Below, one piece after another: positions 25,480-38,160 of a stretch of DNA of 64,000 nt; within the stretch, counting starts at the first letter, position 1; every line of letters begins with the position of its first letter. Made by a program: the position numbers and the translations under genes. The DNA lies in assembly GCA_051294375.1 (NCBI GenBank), contig CM119265.1, positions 18,338,631-18,402,630 on the forward strand, read 5' to 3'. The stretch comes from Paraspadella gotoi (Eukaryota; Chaetognatha). A model generated the notes under the pieces. The model saw nothing but the letters and a program-made list of their open reading frames with translations, ran no database searches and was not told the origin of the DNA.

Positions 25480-26877
25480 TCCCTTTATCACGAAAGAGGA
25501 TCAAAGTATGTAATCTTTGAAATCTGAATTGAATGGCGTTAATCGTTCGCGAAGTGGATCCCGGACGAGAGAGCGAGGATCCAAGAGATTCCGTAAAAAG
25601 ACGCCGACGAATTTGGGGATGAATGCGGTTAGGATGCGACGAAGTGGAACAGAAATTAATGTGGGAAAAAGCGTTAGGGTGCGACGAATGGAAATGAAGA
25701 TCTGCGAGGAAAACAAAATTAGGGTGCGCTAAAGTTGTGAAACTATTTGATGAGAAAAACAACCAAACATTGTAGCGTAAAATCCAAGGTACGAACTATA
25801 AAAGCCTTATTCTTCTTTAGAAATCAGTTAAAAAGAAACGCCGAATATGTATATTTGATAACATTGTTCGAAAACCAATTTTATTTCAAATGCAAAGTTC
25901 TCACTGCATCGTTTTGGACGAGATTCAGCTTTTCGTGTCCGAGCAAAAAGCTCATTAAAACGAAGAGAGGCCCAGACCGGCCGCCGCTACCGCCGCCGCA
26001 GCGGTCGGGTTCACTGGCCGGACAGAGAACACTCTTTTTCCTTCGGCCGTCGTAATCCTGACTCAATCCTTTTTCCACTTTCGGTGATTGAAGGACAGAA
26101 ACATCGGCCAGGGAATGTTTCACAACCACGAGAGACGTTCACCGTCTCGCTCGTGACGAGGGACTGGCGAGTGAAAGGATTGTTCTTGTTGGTTCGGTTG
26201 CTTCACCCGTGAATCGTGATTTTCAAAAAGCCGCGGGACGAAAGAGATGGAATAGATTTTATCGTTGGGACAACGCGACAAAGGATCGGGAAATCGCGGC
26301 TCAATATTCAAAAAACGAGACGGAAGATTTCATGAATATTTCGAGAAAATGGGCGTGGTCCGAGGTTAAGCAGAGGAGGAGGAGGAGGAGGAGGAAGATG
26401 TCAGACCGGTGAATCGAAAAACCAGAGGAGGATTAGCGACGAAGGAGTGGATCGAAGGAGTGGATCGAAGGAGTGGATCGAAGGAGCAGCAGCGAGATCT
26501 AATAGGAGCGGTGATTAAACTGAGACGGAAGTCTGTTTGGGGCTGAATGGAGTTGAGTCACGTGGAAGAGAATGAGAAGAAAGATTTAATGAGGTTGAGA
26601 ATAAGAAGAGGGTTATGTGAAAAATGAACGATAAAGTTGACAGCGGTTGAGAACGACTCGTACATGCTGGTAATGCGAAACGGACAGTTGTTGGGGAAAA
26701 GAAAATATCATCAAAATCAGGGGAAGGATAATTCATTTATTAAAATTAAATGAAGGGATTATTTTGTGCTGATTCTTTAAAAATTGGTTTTAAACTTAAC
26801 AATCAACAAAAAATAGTCAAAGATCTAATTTCAATTTAGTTGTGAAAAGACCATGAAATATTGTGATAGAGAATTAG

Positions 26878-27710
26878 GTTAAGATGAAGGATGAGGAGAT
26901 GAGAATGAGGTTTAGATTGAGGATGAGGAGATGAGAATGAGGTTGAGATGAAAAGAGGAGATTATAATAAGGTTGAGATGAAAAGAGGAGATGAGAATGA
27001 GGTTGAGATGGAATCAGGAGGTGAGAATGAGGATGTGGAGATGAGAATGAGGTTGAGATGGAATGAGGAGATGAGAATGAGGTTCATATAAAATGAGGAG
27101 ATGATAATGAGGTTGAAATTGAGGATGAGGAGATGAGAATGAGGTTGAGATTGAGGATGAGGAGATGAGAATGAGGTTGAGATGAAAAGAAGAGATGATA
27201 ATAAGGTTGAGATGAAAAGAGGAGATGAGAATGAGAAGGGGAGATGAGAATGAGGTTGAGATGGAATGAGGAGATGATAATGAAGGTTGAGATTGAAGAT
27301 GAGGAGATGAGAATGAGGTGAGATTGAGGATGAGGAGATGAGAATGAGTTAAGATGGAATGATAGGAATGAGAAGAGGTTGAGATGAGATGAGGAGATGA
27401 AGAATGAGGTTTAGATGAGGAGAGGAGATGAGAATGAGGTTTATAATCAAGGATGAAGGAGATGAGAATGAGGTTTAGATCGAGATGAGGAGATGAGAAT
27501 GAGGTTGAGAATGGAAGGATAGGAGATGGGAATGAGGTTAAGATGGAATGAATAGAGATGAGAATGAGGTGAGATTGAGGATGAGGAGATGAAAGAATGA
27601 GGTTGAGAATGAGGATGAGGAGATGAGGAAATGAGGATTGAGGAAGATGGAGAAATGAGAGGATGAGGAATGAGGATTTGAGATGAGGACGAGGAGACGA
27701 GAAGGAAGTT
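26878..27710. repeat. polypurine minisatellite, about 30-bp unit
   Basis: Some 25 or more degenerate units of the type GAGGAGATGAGAATGAGGTT plus GAGATGAAAA or GAGATTGAGGAT. The plus strand is almost entirely purine plus T. The long minus-strand open frame over it (Ser/Leu/Ile/His-rich) is a by-product of the repeat. Confidence 0.92.
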
Positions 27711-28905
27711 GAAGCCTTTGATGGATGAGACGACAGAGGTCGAGTCCCGAGGCTACGAAGGGGGGAGTCGCAGGGGGGAGTCGAAAGGGGCGAGTGAAGA
27801 AAGGGGGGGGGCGGGTCGCCCATGGGAGGGAAAAAACGAGACTTGGAAGAAATCCTGAAAAATGACTCGAAATGGGATGGAATGGAAAAGGCGGGGGCAA
27901 AAGAAGGGGAGGGAGGCTGGAGTGGGGAGAAACGTGGGAAGGGGGGGGCGGGAATTTGAAAACCGGACTCTAGTTATGAGAGTAAAGAGATGAGCATAAT
28001 GTAAAATAGAAAGTGTGGACCCTGGCTACGAAGTAGAGGCTTCAGCGATTTGTCTGTAGTGTAGCTATGGAAACCAAGTTGTAGACGGCAGGAAATGGAG
28101 GAGAGGAAAGAAATTTAAAAAGTTTAAACTATTGTTACGAGTTTAGTTTAGTTTAGCATATTATGATTATGATTAGAGATAAATGCTGAGTACATATTCG
28201 TGATAAGTTAGGCGGAGAAAAAAAAATATCGGATATCTTTGGTCAAAGAAAAAAGAGGTCTAAGATTGAATAGCGCTGAAGGACGACAAGAAAGGAGACG
28301 ATGACGATGACGACGACGACGACGACGAAAACGACGAAGACGACGACCACGATTTTCTCCAGGATGTCTCGATGTTGAGAAGAAATTCTCGATGGAGAAA
28401 TAAATAGAGAGACAAAAGAAGGAAGAGATAAAAAGAGATGGAGAGGGAGAGAGTGAGTGAGCGAAAACGGCGCCAGAGAAAAACTAATATATTTTTTTTG
28501 CAGAGATAAAAAAATAAGTCTTCGAATCGGAGGTAATTAGACGAGAGCTCAGAGATTTCTTGGGAATCGGATTGGCGCTAAAATTCGCTTAATACTTAAG
28601 CACCGACTTTTCTGACACGTTACCCTTTCATTTCTCTCTTCTGTTTTACGCAGCGTTATTTCGTCTACTAAGCCTAGTTTACGTATCTTTTATTTTCTCA
28701 AGCACTTTTCCTATTTTTTATTTTCTCAAGCACTTTTCCTATTTTCCTTCATTTCCTTTTTTCTACTCAGTATCTCCCTTCAATTAGTTTTCTTTTAACA
28801 ACTCCTTTTCCATCTTCCCCCTTTACTCTCCCTTCCCTTTCCCCCTTTTCCTTTTATCTCTCTTATTTCCTCCAATTTTCCATATTTGTTCTTTCTTCCC
28901 ATCTC

Positions 28906-29390
28906 TCTCTCATCTCATTCTCCCATCTCTCCTCTCTTAATCTCCGATCTCCTCTCCTTTATTTTCCCGTCTCCCCTCCCTCATTCTCCCATTTCCTCTA
29001 TCCTCATTCTCCCATCTTCCTTCAATCATTCTCTTAGTGCCTATTTACTTATTGTCGCATATCCTCTCCCTCATTCTCCCATTTCCTCTTCCCTAATTCT
29101 CCCATCTTCTCTTCCGTCATTCTTCCATCTCCTTCACTCATTCTCCTATCTCCTCTTCCCACATTCTCCCATCTCCCTCACTCGTTTTCCCATCTCCTCT
29201 TCCTTAATTCTCCCATCTTTTCTTCCCTCATTTTCCCATCTCTTCTTCCCTAATTCTCCCATCTTTTCTTCCATCATTCTCCCATCTCCTTCACTCATTC
29301 TCCCATCTCCTCTTCCCTCATTCTCCCATCTCCTTCACTCATTCTCCCATCTCCTCTTTCCTCATTCTCCCATCATCCCTCGAGTTGATT
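28906..29390. repeat. polypyrimidine minisatellite, about 20-24-bp unit
   Basis: Tandem degenerate units such as ATTCTCCCATCTCCTCTTCC and ATTCTCCCATCTCCTTCACT on the plus strand. It lies 1.2 kb from a purine-rich minisatellite of opposite strand polarity. The open frame across it is repeat-derived. Confidence 0.9.
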
Positions 29391-29929
29391 TTCCAGTCGG
29401 GCAGTCCAATCATAAGACACTGAGGCGTGGGACGGGAGACGAATTCTGGCACCTAGACGTGGAGGAGGGTAAGGGGGAAGGAGGAAGAGGAGGAAGAGGA
29501 GTAGGAGGAAAAGAAAAGTTTTAAGATGGCGGAGACTAGAGACAAGAAAATATTATTGTACACTTAAAAGGAGAGAAAACTAAAATAAGGGCTGAGGAAG
29601 GAAAGTGAGAGAGAAAAGAAATACTGAAAAGGAAAGGGAATATGACCAGAGGGAGGAACGTGATGATATCTGAGTTAGGGAATAGAAATGGGAAATGAAA
29701 AAGAGGAGGAAACCGGAAGAAAAACAAGAAAATGGGAGAGAAAAAGAAGGAAAAAAGAAAAGAAAAAGAAATTAAGACTCTGAAGAGAAAGGAGGCGAGG
29801 AACGTCGGTCAAAGTGCAGAATAAAGGGAGGAAGGAAGAGAGAAAAAAAAGAAAAGAAAAAGAAAAAAAAAGAAAAGAAAGGAGGAATGAAAAAATTGAG
29901 AAAATAAAGAAAGAACAAGAACGGTAATT

Positions 29930-30310
29930 CAATTGTGTTGCGCCGCAGTAACTGCCTTATAACGTGATATGACATGACATGATGTGACATGAAATGACTA
30001 CAAAAACATTCTTAGCCCATGTATTTATGACATGCACTGCATTGGAATTCCGTTTTTTATTGATTATAGTTTTAGGATTTCCTGAAGGCCACGCTAGAAG
30101 TCACTTAAATTTAAGGATTTTCCCTTCTTAATAAATGATCATTGAGCAACCAACTATATGCAACTTGCATTTTAAGTTATGAACATTTCTAACGTAAGTG
30201 GGACAGACCGACGGGCAGACATACCGACCGACCGACAAACTGACCGACAGACCGACCGAAAAGTGACTTATAGAGTTGCTCCGCGAGTACTTGCGAAAGT
30301 AAAAAAAAGA
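29930..30310. repeat. diverged copy of an interspersed repeat
   Basis: Shares with 47.37-47.83 kb, and inverted with 48.6-48.8 and 57.6-58.1 kb, the TGTGTTGCG segment, a TGACATGACATG tract, TTTATGACA(T/C)GC, the CCTGAAGGC segment, and an AAGTGACTTATAGAGTTGCT-like segment. Divergence is high and by substitution. The family is unidentified and its ends are unclear. Confidence 0.65.
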
Positions 30311-30558
30311 GAAGGAGGAAAGAAAAATGAAAGAAAGAAAGAAAGAAAGAAAGAAGAAGAGAGAAAGCAAGAACAAGAAAGAAAGAAAGAAAGAAGAAAA
30401 TGAAAGGAATAGAGAAAGGAAAAAAATGAGTTGAGCCAGGAGACAAACTATCGACTCTAAAGAAAAATAAAAGAGGAGGAATAAGAACAGGAGGTGACAT
30501 AATGAGAACAACAGAGAACAGATAAGAGAGAGAGAGAGAGAGAGAGAGAAGAGAGGAG

Positions 30559-30596
<38 letters not shown>

Positions 30597-30918
30597 GAGA
30601 GAGAGATGGGATAAAAAAAAACCGTTGAAGCCTTCAGGAGCGAGAGACAGAATAAAGAGAAAATTATGCTGGTTCAATAAAGAACAAAGTGATCATAAAA
30701 TAGGTAATTTATTGTCCAAGTGTTGGTTCACACTCTTCAGTCTCTCGACTCCTCCCATAAAATCCTCCGTGTCAGATCGATTAGATATCTTTCTCTCAGG
30801 TGTCATGCGTATTTGCGTTCGATCCTATTGACATGTCATTTCGACAGGGAGAGATTTTCGATCGTTATCTTTTATCAAGTTTCTACGTTTCCCCAATTGA
30901 ATCACGATTAAATTTCAA

Positions 30919-31021
<103 letters not shown>

Positions 31022-31914
31022 CTGTTTATTCTTTTTTTCTTTCATCTTTGCCACCATTCGCCCCGAGGATTCACTCCTTTTATTTTTCTTGCTTTACTAT
31101 TTGCGTAACGAGGGTAGTAAAAGAAATCAGAACAAAAGTCGTTACAACGCTACTTAATTAAACCCCCATCCCAGTAAAGTCGACTCCGGCCGAATCGAGA
31201 AGCTCTCCTTTCTAATGTAACGATCGAAATTCCACATGTTCCGATTTTCGCAAGAATGAAATACACGGCGAAGGGGGTGGTTCAGGGTTAAAGGTTAAAG
31301 GTTGGTAAGGAGATAGGGAGCCGAGATAGATTTAGCAGACTTTTAAAACTGATTTTAAGTTTTTGGGCGAGGGCTATAATAACGTTTGTTTTAACATGCG
31401 TAAAAAAAAATTTAAGGTGGTAAAATCGACAAATTCAAATTTAAATTAAATTTTTGTTTATGTTTTTAAGGAAAAGTTGGCATTGGGATTGTAAGCATCT
31501 GTCGTCCGTGTTAGCGCTCGACTTTAAACTTAAAGAAGGTTAACTCCTGTAATCTACTTGAACGTAGCCATTTACCACTTTCCCCTCTCCACATCCCAAA
31601 ATTGATGGCCGCTTTAAATGCTCATCAGATGCTCGAACTTCACCGGAAGAGAAGAGGTTGTTGACCCCGGATGTTGACATTTCATTGGTTTTAGGAATGT
31701 AATGTGAATATATATATATATATATAATATATATATTTTTTTAATTGAGTTAAGACTGGTTGCAGTTTGCATTACATTTCAATTGGATTGGGTTTTTTTT
31801 CTCTTTTTTAAAAGTCATGTCTAAACCTCAGGCTGAGATCCGAAACTTGAATATCTAATTCTTTTTTTTTCTGTCTCTTTCTGCATTTAAAATTGGTTTT
31901 TAATTTTTCGTAGG

Positions 31915-32087
31915 ATTTGCATTTAATTTCTTAGAAATATGCGTCGGCGTTTGCGTGGGATTTGCATCGGATTTTCGTCAGATTTGCATCGGATTTGCGT
32001 CAGATTTGCATCGGATTTGCGTTTTCGTTCGCGTCGGCTCAAAACTCACAATCTTTCTCAGGTGATTCGGGAAATTTTCTTCACGTG
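31915..32087. promoter_or_regulatory. candidate POU/Sox/E-box cluster in slit intron 5
   Basis: Four ATTTGCAT octamers (31915, 31960, 31982, 32004; the last three exactly 22 bp apart), one ACAAT Sox-like core (32048-32052) and one CACGTG (32082-32087) within 173 bp. Drosophila slit midline expression is known to depend on POU (Drifter), Sox (Fish-hook) and bHLH-PAS (Single-minded/Tango) factors, so the combination is suggestive. CACGTG is also a general E-box, and the octamers may be passengers of a tandem repeat. Function is inference. Confidence 0.3.
31960..32025. repeat. 22-bp tandem repeat carrying octamer motifs
   Basis: Three tandem units of ATTTGCATCGGATTTKCGTC type at 31960, 31982 and 32004, each beginning with ATTTGCAT. 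A fourth ATTTGCAT lies upstream at 31915. The family motif ATTTGCAT/ATGCAAAT is the POU octamer. Confidence 0.8.
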
Positions 32088-32149
32088 AGATTCGACTCGT
32101 GTTCGCGGGGAAAAAATCGTCATCGATCACGGGAAACCAGTGGTGAAGT

Positions 32150-32185
<36 letters not shown>

Positions 32186-32512
32186 CGAGAGAGAGTAGAG
32201 AAATGAATAATAAATAGATTGAATAACAGCTATAGAGATGAAGAGACTGAATGATTGATTAAGTGATTCGTCAATCCATTCGAATTTTTGTCTTAAAATC
32301 AAGGAAAATCTTGCCGACGCACGGTTATCGACTACGCCCTCCCCCCCCCCCAAAAAAAAAACCCTTCCCTCCTCAAAATGAAAAAAATAATTTTCTTTAA
32401 AACCAAAACACGTGTTTCTTTTATCCCGTCATTCTTTAAAATCTGGGCCAAGAAAATGAACGCGACTTCGGCGTAATTATTATCTCCGATGTTAAACTTT
32501 TAGTCGTCGCTA

Positions 32513-32546
<34 letters not shown>
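32513..32546. repeat. (TCG)n trinucleotide tract
   Basis: TCG repeats of the kind found at many places in the window, including inside slit exon 1. Confidence 0.95.
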
Positions 32547-32882
32547 GGAGCTTGTTGTCGTCATCTCCAGTTGTTTTTTTTTTTTTTTAATTTCGTCTCG
32601 GGGTAAATGATATTTTAAAATTTCCCGCGTAATTCGAGTGGAAAGATAAAATAAAAATCGTCAAAATGAAAAATAAATGAACATCGGAGAACAATTTCAG
32701 CGAATTTCTTTTACTTTCTTTTTCTTCCTAAGAATCGGGATTTTTTAAAAATCTTTTTGATAACTTTTTTTTGCACAAAATTCCAAATTCTTTTATCCGA
32801 ATCGAAAATTTTTTTTCCGCTAAAAAGATAAAAAACAATTTTTCTCAAGATAACTTTTTTCTTCCGATGTATAGAAAAAAAA

Positions 32883-32918
<36 letters not shown>

Positions 32919-33322
32919 CTCCTTCTGGAAAAATGCCAAACGTTTGGGTTTAATTTCGTTACCATATTTGAATAGCGGGGTCCGTCGGCGCTACTTGGGT
33001 GGCGGACGCTCTAAACTTTCGACAATAATCGTAAAAGGAAAAAATCCTCATTCGCCCGAAAAAGAAACATTACTCCCTCCCGGAAAATTAAAAAAAAATA
33101 AAATAAAAAGAAGCGAAAACCATCAAAAAGATTTTTTGTCGGTGGTTAAGCGCTTTTAAAAATCGTTAAATGAAATCGCCTCAATTTGAATAAAAACGTC
33201 TATTTTTGGCTAATTTCCTCGCGAATCGTAGCTCTTAATTCGGTTTTACTTTCTTTCCTTTTTTTTTCAAACCGGTTTATTTACTTTAAGTCTATTTATT
33301 TTCCGCAATAGAAAGTACGAAC

Positions 33323-33418
33323 CTGCATTTGGTGAAGAGACCGAGAGTCGGATGATCGAGAAGCCACTTGGGCATCCAACCCAAATGACAGTCGCAATGG
33401 AAGAGGTTGTCTTGAAGC
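33323..33418 (-). CDS. slit: slit exon 5: LRR1 C-cap, first half
   Basis: A 96-nt exon from acceptor CGCCTGTCAG to donor GTTCGT. Its first base completes the Arg codon from exon 4, and it leaves with AG of another split Arg codon. It encodes residues 241-271: LQDNLFHCDCHLGWMPKWLL, then DHPTLGLFTKC. This is the start of the LRR C-terminal cap (N.(L/F).CDCHL.WL..WL...P.LGL.T.C). The cap cysteines are C248, C250 and C271. Met255 replaces the usual Leu after the Trp. The cap closes the hydrophobic end of the LRR1 solenoid. Confidence 0.95.
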
Positions 33419-33975
33419 CTGACAGGCGGAACCAAGAAAATATATTTTCAGCCGTCGAAAATAAGATTTAAAATATGAAAATAAAATAATTTGCTTCAAA
33501 TTTTTTTATGAAGAATTTGCAATTTGAATTTACAAGTTTTCAACCAAATTTTACAATAGTGATTGTGATAATTCTGGAAGTGAAAAAAATAGAGGCAAAG
33601 ATTGAAATTCCTTAAATGAATCAATATTAAATTATTTTTTAGAGATTGGTTGTAACACTAATTTCATAAAAGAATTAGATAACTAAATTTTCAGGCCGAA
33701 TATTCCAAACAGGACGGAAGTCTTAAACGATCTACTCCAAAAAAAAACGCCTTGCTTAAAATGAAAGGTAAAAAAATAATCCTAATCAAATACGTGAGTG
33801 AATTGTGGTGATTAGTGATTCGTGATGTCTGTGAGTCTAAACTCGAATTTGAAAGTGAAAAATCGAAATCATCTCTTTTGGTCTTAAATTCCCTCTTGAC
33901 TCTTTTTCATCAAATCTTTTGAGATTCGAAATCGGATTTCAAAAAAATTCGGTTTTATTTCCAAAAGTAATTTTA

Positions 33976-34019
<44 letters not shown>

Positions 34020-34202
34020 TCATTGTCACTTTGTTAAAAAGTGGAGCGTGAACTACAAGAGTTACATGTAAACAGAATTTTTCACCTTCGGCGAAATTAA
34101 TCGTTTATCATTTTCAGTTGAGGCGACGAAATCGTAATTGCGTTGGCGCCGCGGAAAATATTTCGCGGTGGGAGTTAAAATCGATTGTAAAACGAGGTTC
34201 AC

Positions 34203-34291
34203 CTGAAAGTCCTCAGTTTTCGCATGTTGCTCAACATCCCCAAGCTGAACGTCGTCAAATTATTGTTGTTGAAGGTCAGAATCTCCATATC
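34203..34291 (-). CDS. slit: slit exon 4: last LRR1 repeat
   Basis: An 89-nt exon with a poly-T/CAG acceptor and a GTGAAC donor. It enters in phase 0 and leaves with AG of a split Arg codon. It encodes residues 211-239: DMEILTFNNNNLTTFSLGML, then SNMRKLRTF. Other Slits read (D/E)LE(V/I)LTLNNNN(I/L)T...F..M.KLR.FRL at this point, so the match is close. N221-L-T is a potential N-glycosylation site. The more obvious open frame on the opposite strand here is a shadow. Confidence 0.95.
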
Positions 34292-35056
34292 CTGAAAAAA
34301 GAAAACAGTTTTTTCTTGTAATTAAAAATTGTTCTTTTCTATTTTGTGACCAAAGACCAATAAGAGGTTGTTTTTTTTTATTTGGTCATTAAATCTATAT
34401 TTTTTAATACAAGGGACAAGATAGCTTATTTTTTATATGAGTGAATAATTTTGTATTGGTTTTACTAATTTCATATAATTTCAGTTTTTATTTTAGTTTT
34501 TCTTTTTGTATTTTTTAATAAACGGCGCTTCGGCCTTCGTGCAATTAAATATCAAGCTTATGTCGATATTTAAGACCCCCTTCTTTAAAAAAAAAATATA
34601 TTTTCTGTTCCCCGCACTTCATTCATAATTTTCAATAAATCATTTTATCGAAAGATTTTTAATCCTTAATTTTTTCTAATCATTTTTTTTTTCGTCATTT
34701 TTTTTTAATAATGGATAGAAAAAGATAAAAATTCTAATTTTTTTTTTTCAGATTCCAGCTATCGGTCCGCTTCCTGTGACGCTTTTTTTTGAGGATTAAA
34801 TATTCATTACCGAATAATAAATATTTTTTTAAAATATCGAGAAACGCTTCTGAAATCTGAGGCGAACCAATATAATAACGGTTTTTATTTCGGTATAAAA
34901 AAATGACGACCTCGGTTTTTTTTTTATTCAGATAAATGAGTATATATATACTATATATATTATATAGATAGAAAGATAAATATATTAGATAGATAGAAAG
35001 ATAAATTTAATAGATAGATAGAAAGATAAATATAATAGATAGATAGAAAGATAAAT

Positions 35057-35157
<101 letters not shown>

Positions 35158-35272
35158 GGAATGAAAAATAAAGAGATTGGAGGTTTAATCATCAAATTTT
35201 CGCACACGAAACACCCCAGCGAAGCTTTCCCGTCGGATTCAATTCACTCCCTAATTAACGAACTCGCTTCAC

Positions 35273-35471
35273 CTTGAAAGGTTTGATAGCGGACTCTGAC
35301 ACGCAGTTCAATACATTGTTGTCCAGCTGAAGGTTTTTGAGGTAAGGGCATCCTCTGAGGGTCTTTCGGGAGATGGTCTTCAACCTGTTGTGGCTGAGGT
35401 CGAGGCGAAGGAGCTTCGACATGCTGGAGAAGAGGTTGTCCGGCAACGAGGTCAGCCGGTTCCTGTTGATT
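35273..35471 (-). CDS. slit: slit exon 3: central LRR repeats
   Basis: A 199-nt exon from acceptor TCTCCCCAG to donor GTGAAG. The first base completes the Arg codon split with exon 2 (AG|A); the exon then encodes residues 145-210 and leaves in phase 0. The translation begins INRNRLTSLPDNLFSSM and contains LLRLDLSHNRLKTISRKTL and YLKNLQLDNNVLNCVSESAI, ending KPFK. This follows the Slit LRR1 pattern RLDLS.N.I..I.RK.FRG...LKNLQLD.N.I.C. The usual acidic D-G-A-F after the Cys is replaced here by S-E-S-A-I, a minor departure. The ATG at 35446 is an internal Met, not a start. Confidence 0.95.
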
Positions 35472-36453
35472 CTGGGGAGAGAAAGGGGGGACGGAGTAAG
35501 GGAAGGTGAGGTAGGAAACCGAGTAAGTTTATGTGAGGAGCGTGATTTAAAACGTGAAAAAGAATATGCCGCCGTTCACCAAAGTATATTCTTTATTAAT
35601 ACACACTGCAACTCAAAACAATCTCCTTTTTTCATCAACCAATAAACTAAAATATTCAACTACGCTTTCATGACGATCCCTCGAAAAACAAATGAGCGAA
35701 ATTCAAAACGAAAACAGGACGAGAATAGAAAGGATTAAATTGATTTTTAAAAAAGGGGATGAATTTTTTTTTTTTCAAATAAATTTCCCGCCATTGTTTT
35801 TAATAAATGCGCAGCTGGCGTTGAGAAGCAAAAATTTCCTATTTTTAAACCTTTATTTCCCCACTTTCGATATCGTTGTGGTGCTTTGCCCTTTATATTT
35901 TTATTTCTCAGACTCTATTTATGTCTGTTTTCTCTATTCGCCGGATAGTTCTCATTTCTTTCTTACTTTTTCACATTTTCTTGCTTTCTCCTAATGAACT
36001 TTTTAGCGAATCAGTCAACGTTCTGAATTGTAGTCATCGCGCACTCCGTCTCTGTCGTTTTCGACGTCTTCGAGGGGTCATTCGTCCCCGCATGTACTTT
36101 TCCGGACAATTTATGATCCTTTTTGTCGTCTTGATGTTTGTCGACCTCGCCGTCGTTACCGTCGGTTTCGCGGAATAAAATATTTTCCTCATTTCATTAT
36201 TAAGTCATTTCATCATTCGTCCGGTCAAATTTTGCCTTTTTTTCCCTAGATTTTTTATTTATCTTTTTCTTCGCCTTCCTCTGCGATCTTTATTTATTCC
36301 GCCGTCGTCGTCGTTGTCTTCGTCGTCGTCGTCGTCGTTCTTCCTGACGTCTACCGGCGTAAAGATGTTCGTCAACAATCGAAAGTTGATCGAAAGATGT
36401 TATTTTTTTCTTGTTAAAATATTTGTCTTTAATAAAAGAGACTCGGGCGGATT

Positions 36454-36560
<107 letters not shown>

Positions 36561-36735
36561 AGTGTGAGCGAATGAGAGATTTTTTTTGTTTTCATAAACT
36601 TTGTAAAGTGGATGGCTCATTGAATCTGTCTATTGAATAGAAAAAGTTAAACTCAAATTGTCGCTAAATTTTTAAAAGAAAAAAAAAAGACGAGAAACTT
36701 CAGTTTTACTTTGACAGGCATCGTTCTAATCCTTG

Positions 36736-36782
36736 TCATAATCATAATCATAATCATAATCATAATCATAATCATAATCATC
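36736..36782. repeat. (CATAAT)n hexanucleotide array
   Basis: About seven CATAAT units flanked on both sides by TCGTTCTAATCCTT, so the flank itself is duplicated. Confidence 0.93.
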
Positions 36783-36972
36783 GTTCTAATCCTTATCATA
36801 ATTTTAAAAAAAACCCATAATTTTTTCAAAAAATTTAGGGGTAAAAATTCCAAGGAAACTTTTTAAAAATTTTTATACAGATATTTGAACTCTAACATTA
36901 ATTCTCATGAAAAAAATTCGTTAGAAAATGAATCAAAAAGAAAAGAAAGAAAGGAAAAAAATTAAGAAGGAT

Positions 36973-37071
<99 letters not shown>

Positions 37072-37073
37072 AA
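36973..37073. repeat. (AAAG)n microsatellite, about 100 bp
   Basis: Pure AAAG array; broken by indels in the second copy near 49661-49770. Confidence 0.97.
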
Positions 37074-37299
37074 TCATTAACTTTACCCATGGATGAGTTC
37101 GCTTAGACACCTTGATGAACGCCGAAGACACCTTCGTCTTAATCGTCGTCCTAGTTGTCGTCGTCGTCGTCGTCGCCCTTCCCCAACGGTTCGACATTCA
37201 TGTTTTATTTCTTGTTATAACACGTTTGAGGTGGCGATTATCATTTCGTTTCCCCGGCCATAACTGTCTGTCTTTGTCTGAAAGTCATACCTAGTTCTA

Positions 37300-37304
<5 letters not shown>

Positions 37305-37363
<59 letters not shown>

Positions 37364-37409
37364 TCCCATACCAATTTTTCTAATTCAGTCGTCCGATTAT
37401 ATCACCTCT

Positions 37410-37467
<58 letters not shown>
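37305..37467. repeat. two (CT)n tracts separated by about 50 bp
   Basis: CT tracts at 37305-37360 and about 37412-37467 in slit intron 2. Confidence 0.95.
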
Positions 37468-37472
<5 letters not shown>

Positions 37473-38023
37473 CTTTCTAACTCTGAAACTCGGTTCCAGG
37501 TCCCATCGATTCCATATTTCAAATCTCGACGAGGATTTCGACAAGAGAGACAATCGAGAGTCGGGTCCATTTTTCAAATCTCCGCCGGCAACACCCAATT
37601 TTTGCACTTTCAGTTGGCCACGCCCACTTTTTCGACCACGCCTATATAGAAAGTCGTAGTGCACCACTTTGCCACTTCTCTACTACTCTTATGAAGGGCC
37701 TACCCTTTTTCCATCCCCGGCTCTCGTCCCTTTCGCCCCCCACGCCCCTATTCTCTCTTCCCCTCACCCTTCCTCTTACCCATCGATCCTCATGGAATGA
37801 CCTCAGCCTCATAACTCATGGCCCACCCTCCCGAGGCTCAGCCCCAATAGGATTCTAAATTTGGCCGCCGAGAAATCCATTTCGGTGTCTCGGCCTCAGC
37901 GCTGCCACGTTTTTTTGAACCACAATCCCACCGAATCTTATCCACACTAACCCTTAGAACGAAATCAACTACGGCACCGCGCGACACTGCTAACATCCCC
38001 ACTCGGCACTCCCTCAAACGAAC

Positions 38024-38160
38024 CTCAGCCTCTCCATGGACTGCAAATCGGCGAAGGCTCCTTTCTCGATGCTGGAGATTTTGTTGTCCAGCAGATGGAG
38101 AATCTTGAGGCGTTTGAGGCCGGCGAAGTCGCCGCGACGAATCGCCGTCAAGTTGTTGCC
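38024..38160 (-). CDS. slit: slit exon 2: first LRR repeats
   Basis: A 137-nt exon between a pyrimidine-rich acceptor (CCATTCCAG) and a GTTCGT donor. It enters in phase 0 and leaves with two bases (AG) of an Arg codon. It encodes residues 99-143, starting [19 protein letters not shown], then a second repeat beginning [20 protein letters not shown] and ending MERLR. This matches the part of Slit LRR1 that reads GNNIT...DFAGL...NKIST.E.GAF.DL..LERLR in other animals. N101-L-T is a potential N-glycosylation site. Exon 1 ending in LDLQ joins to give the usual L-x-L-x-x-N repeat. A degraded copy is at about 50788-50926. Confidence 0.95.

Noticed and set aside
26878-27900. A 269-residue minus-strand open frame
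   Set aside because: It lies on the polypurine minisatellite; its Ser/Leu/His/Pro composition repeats with the DNA unit and it has no domain.
28886-29524. A 212-residue plus-strand open frame
   Set aside because: It is the polypyrimidine minisatellite translated. An acceptor-like TTTTCCAG near 29394 and a GTAAGG near 29469 bracket one open segment, but this is too weak to call an exon.
34118-34321. A plus-strand 67-residue open frame
   Set aside because: It is the antisense shadow of slit exon 4.
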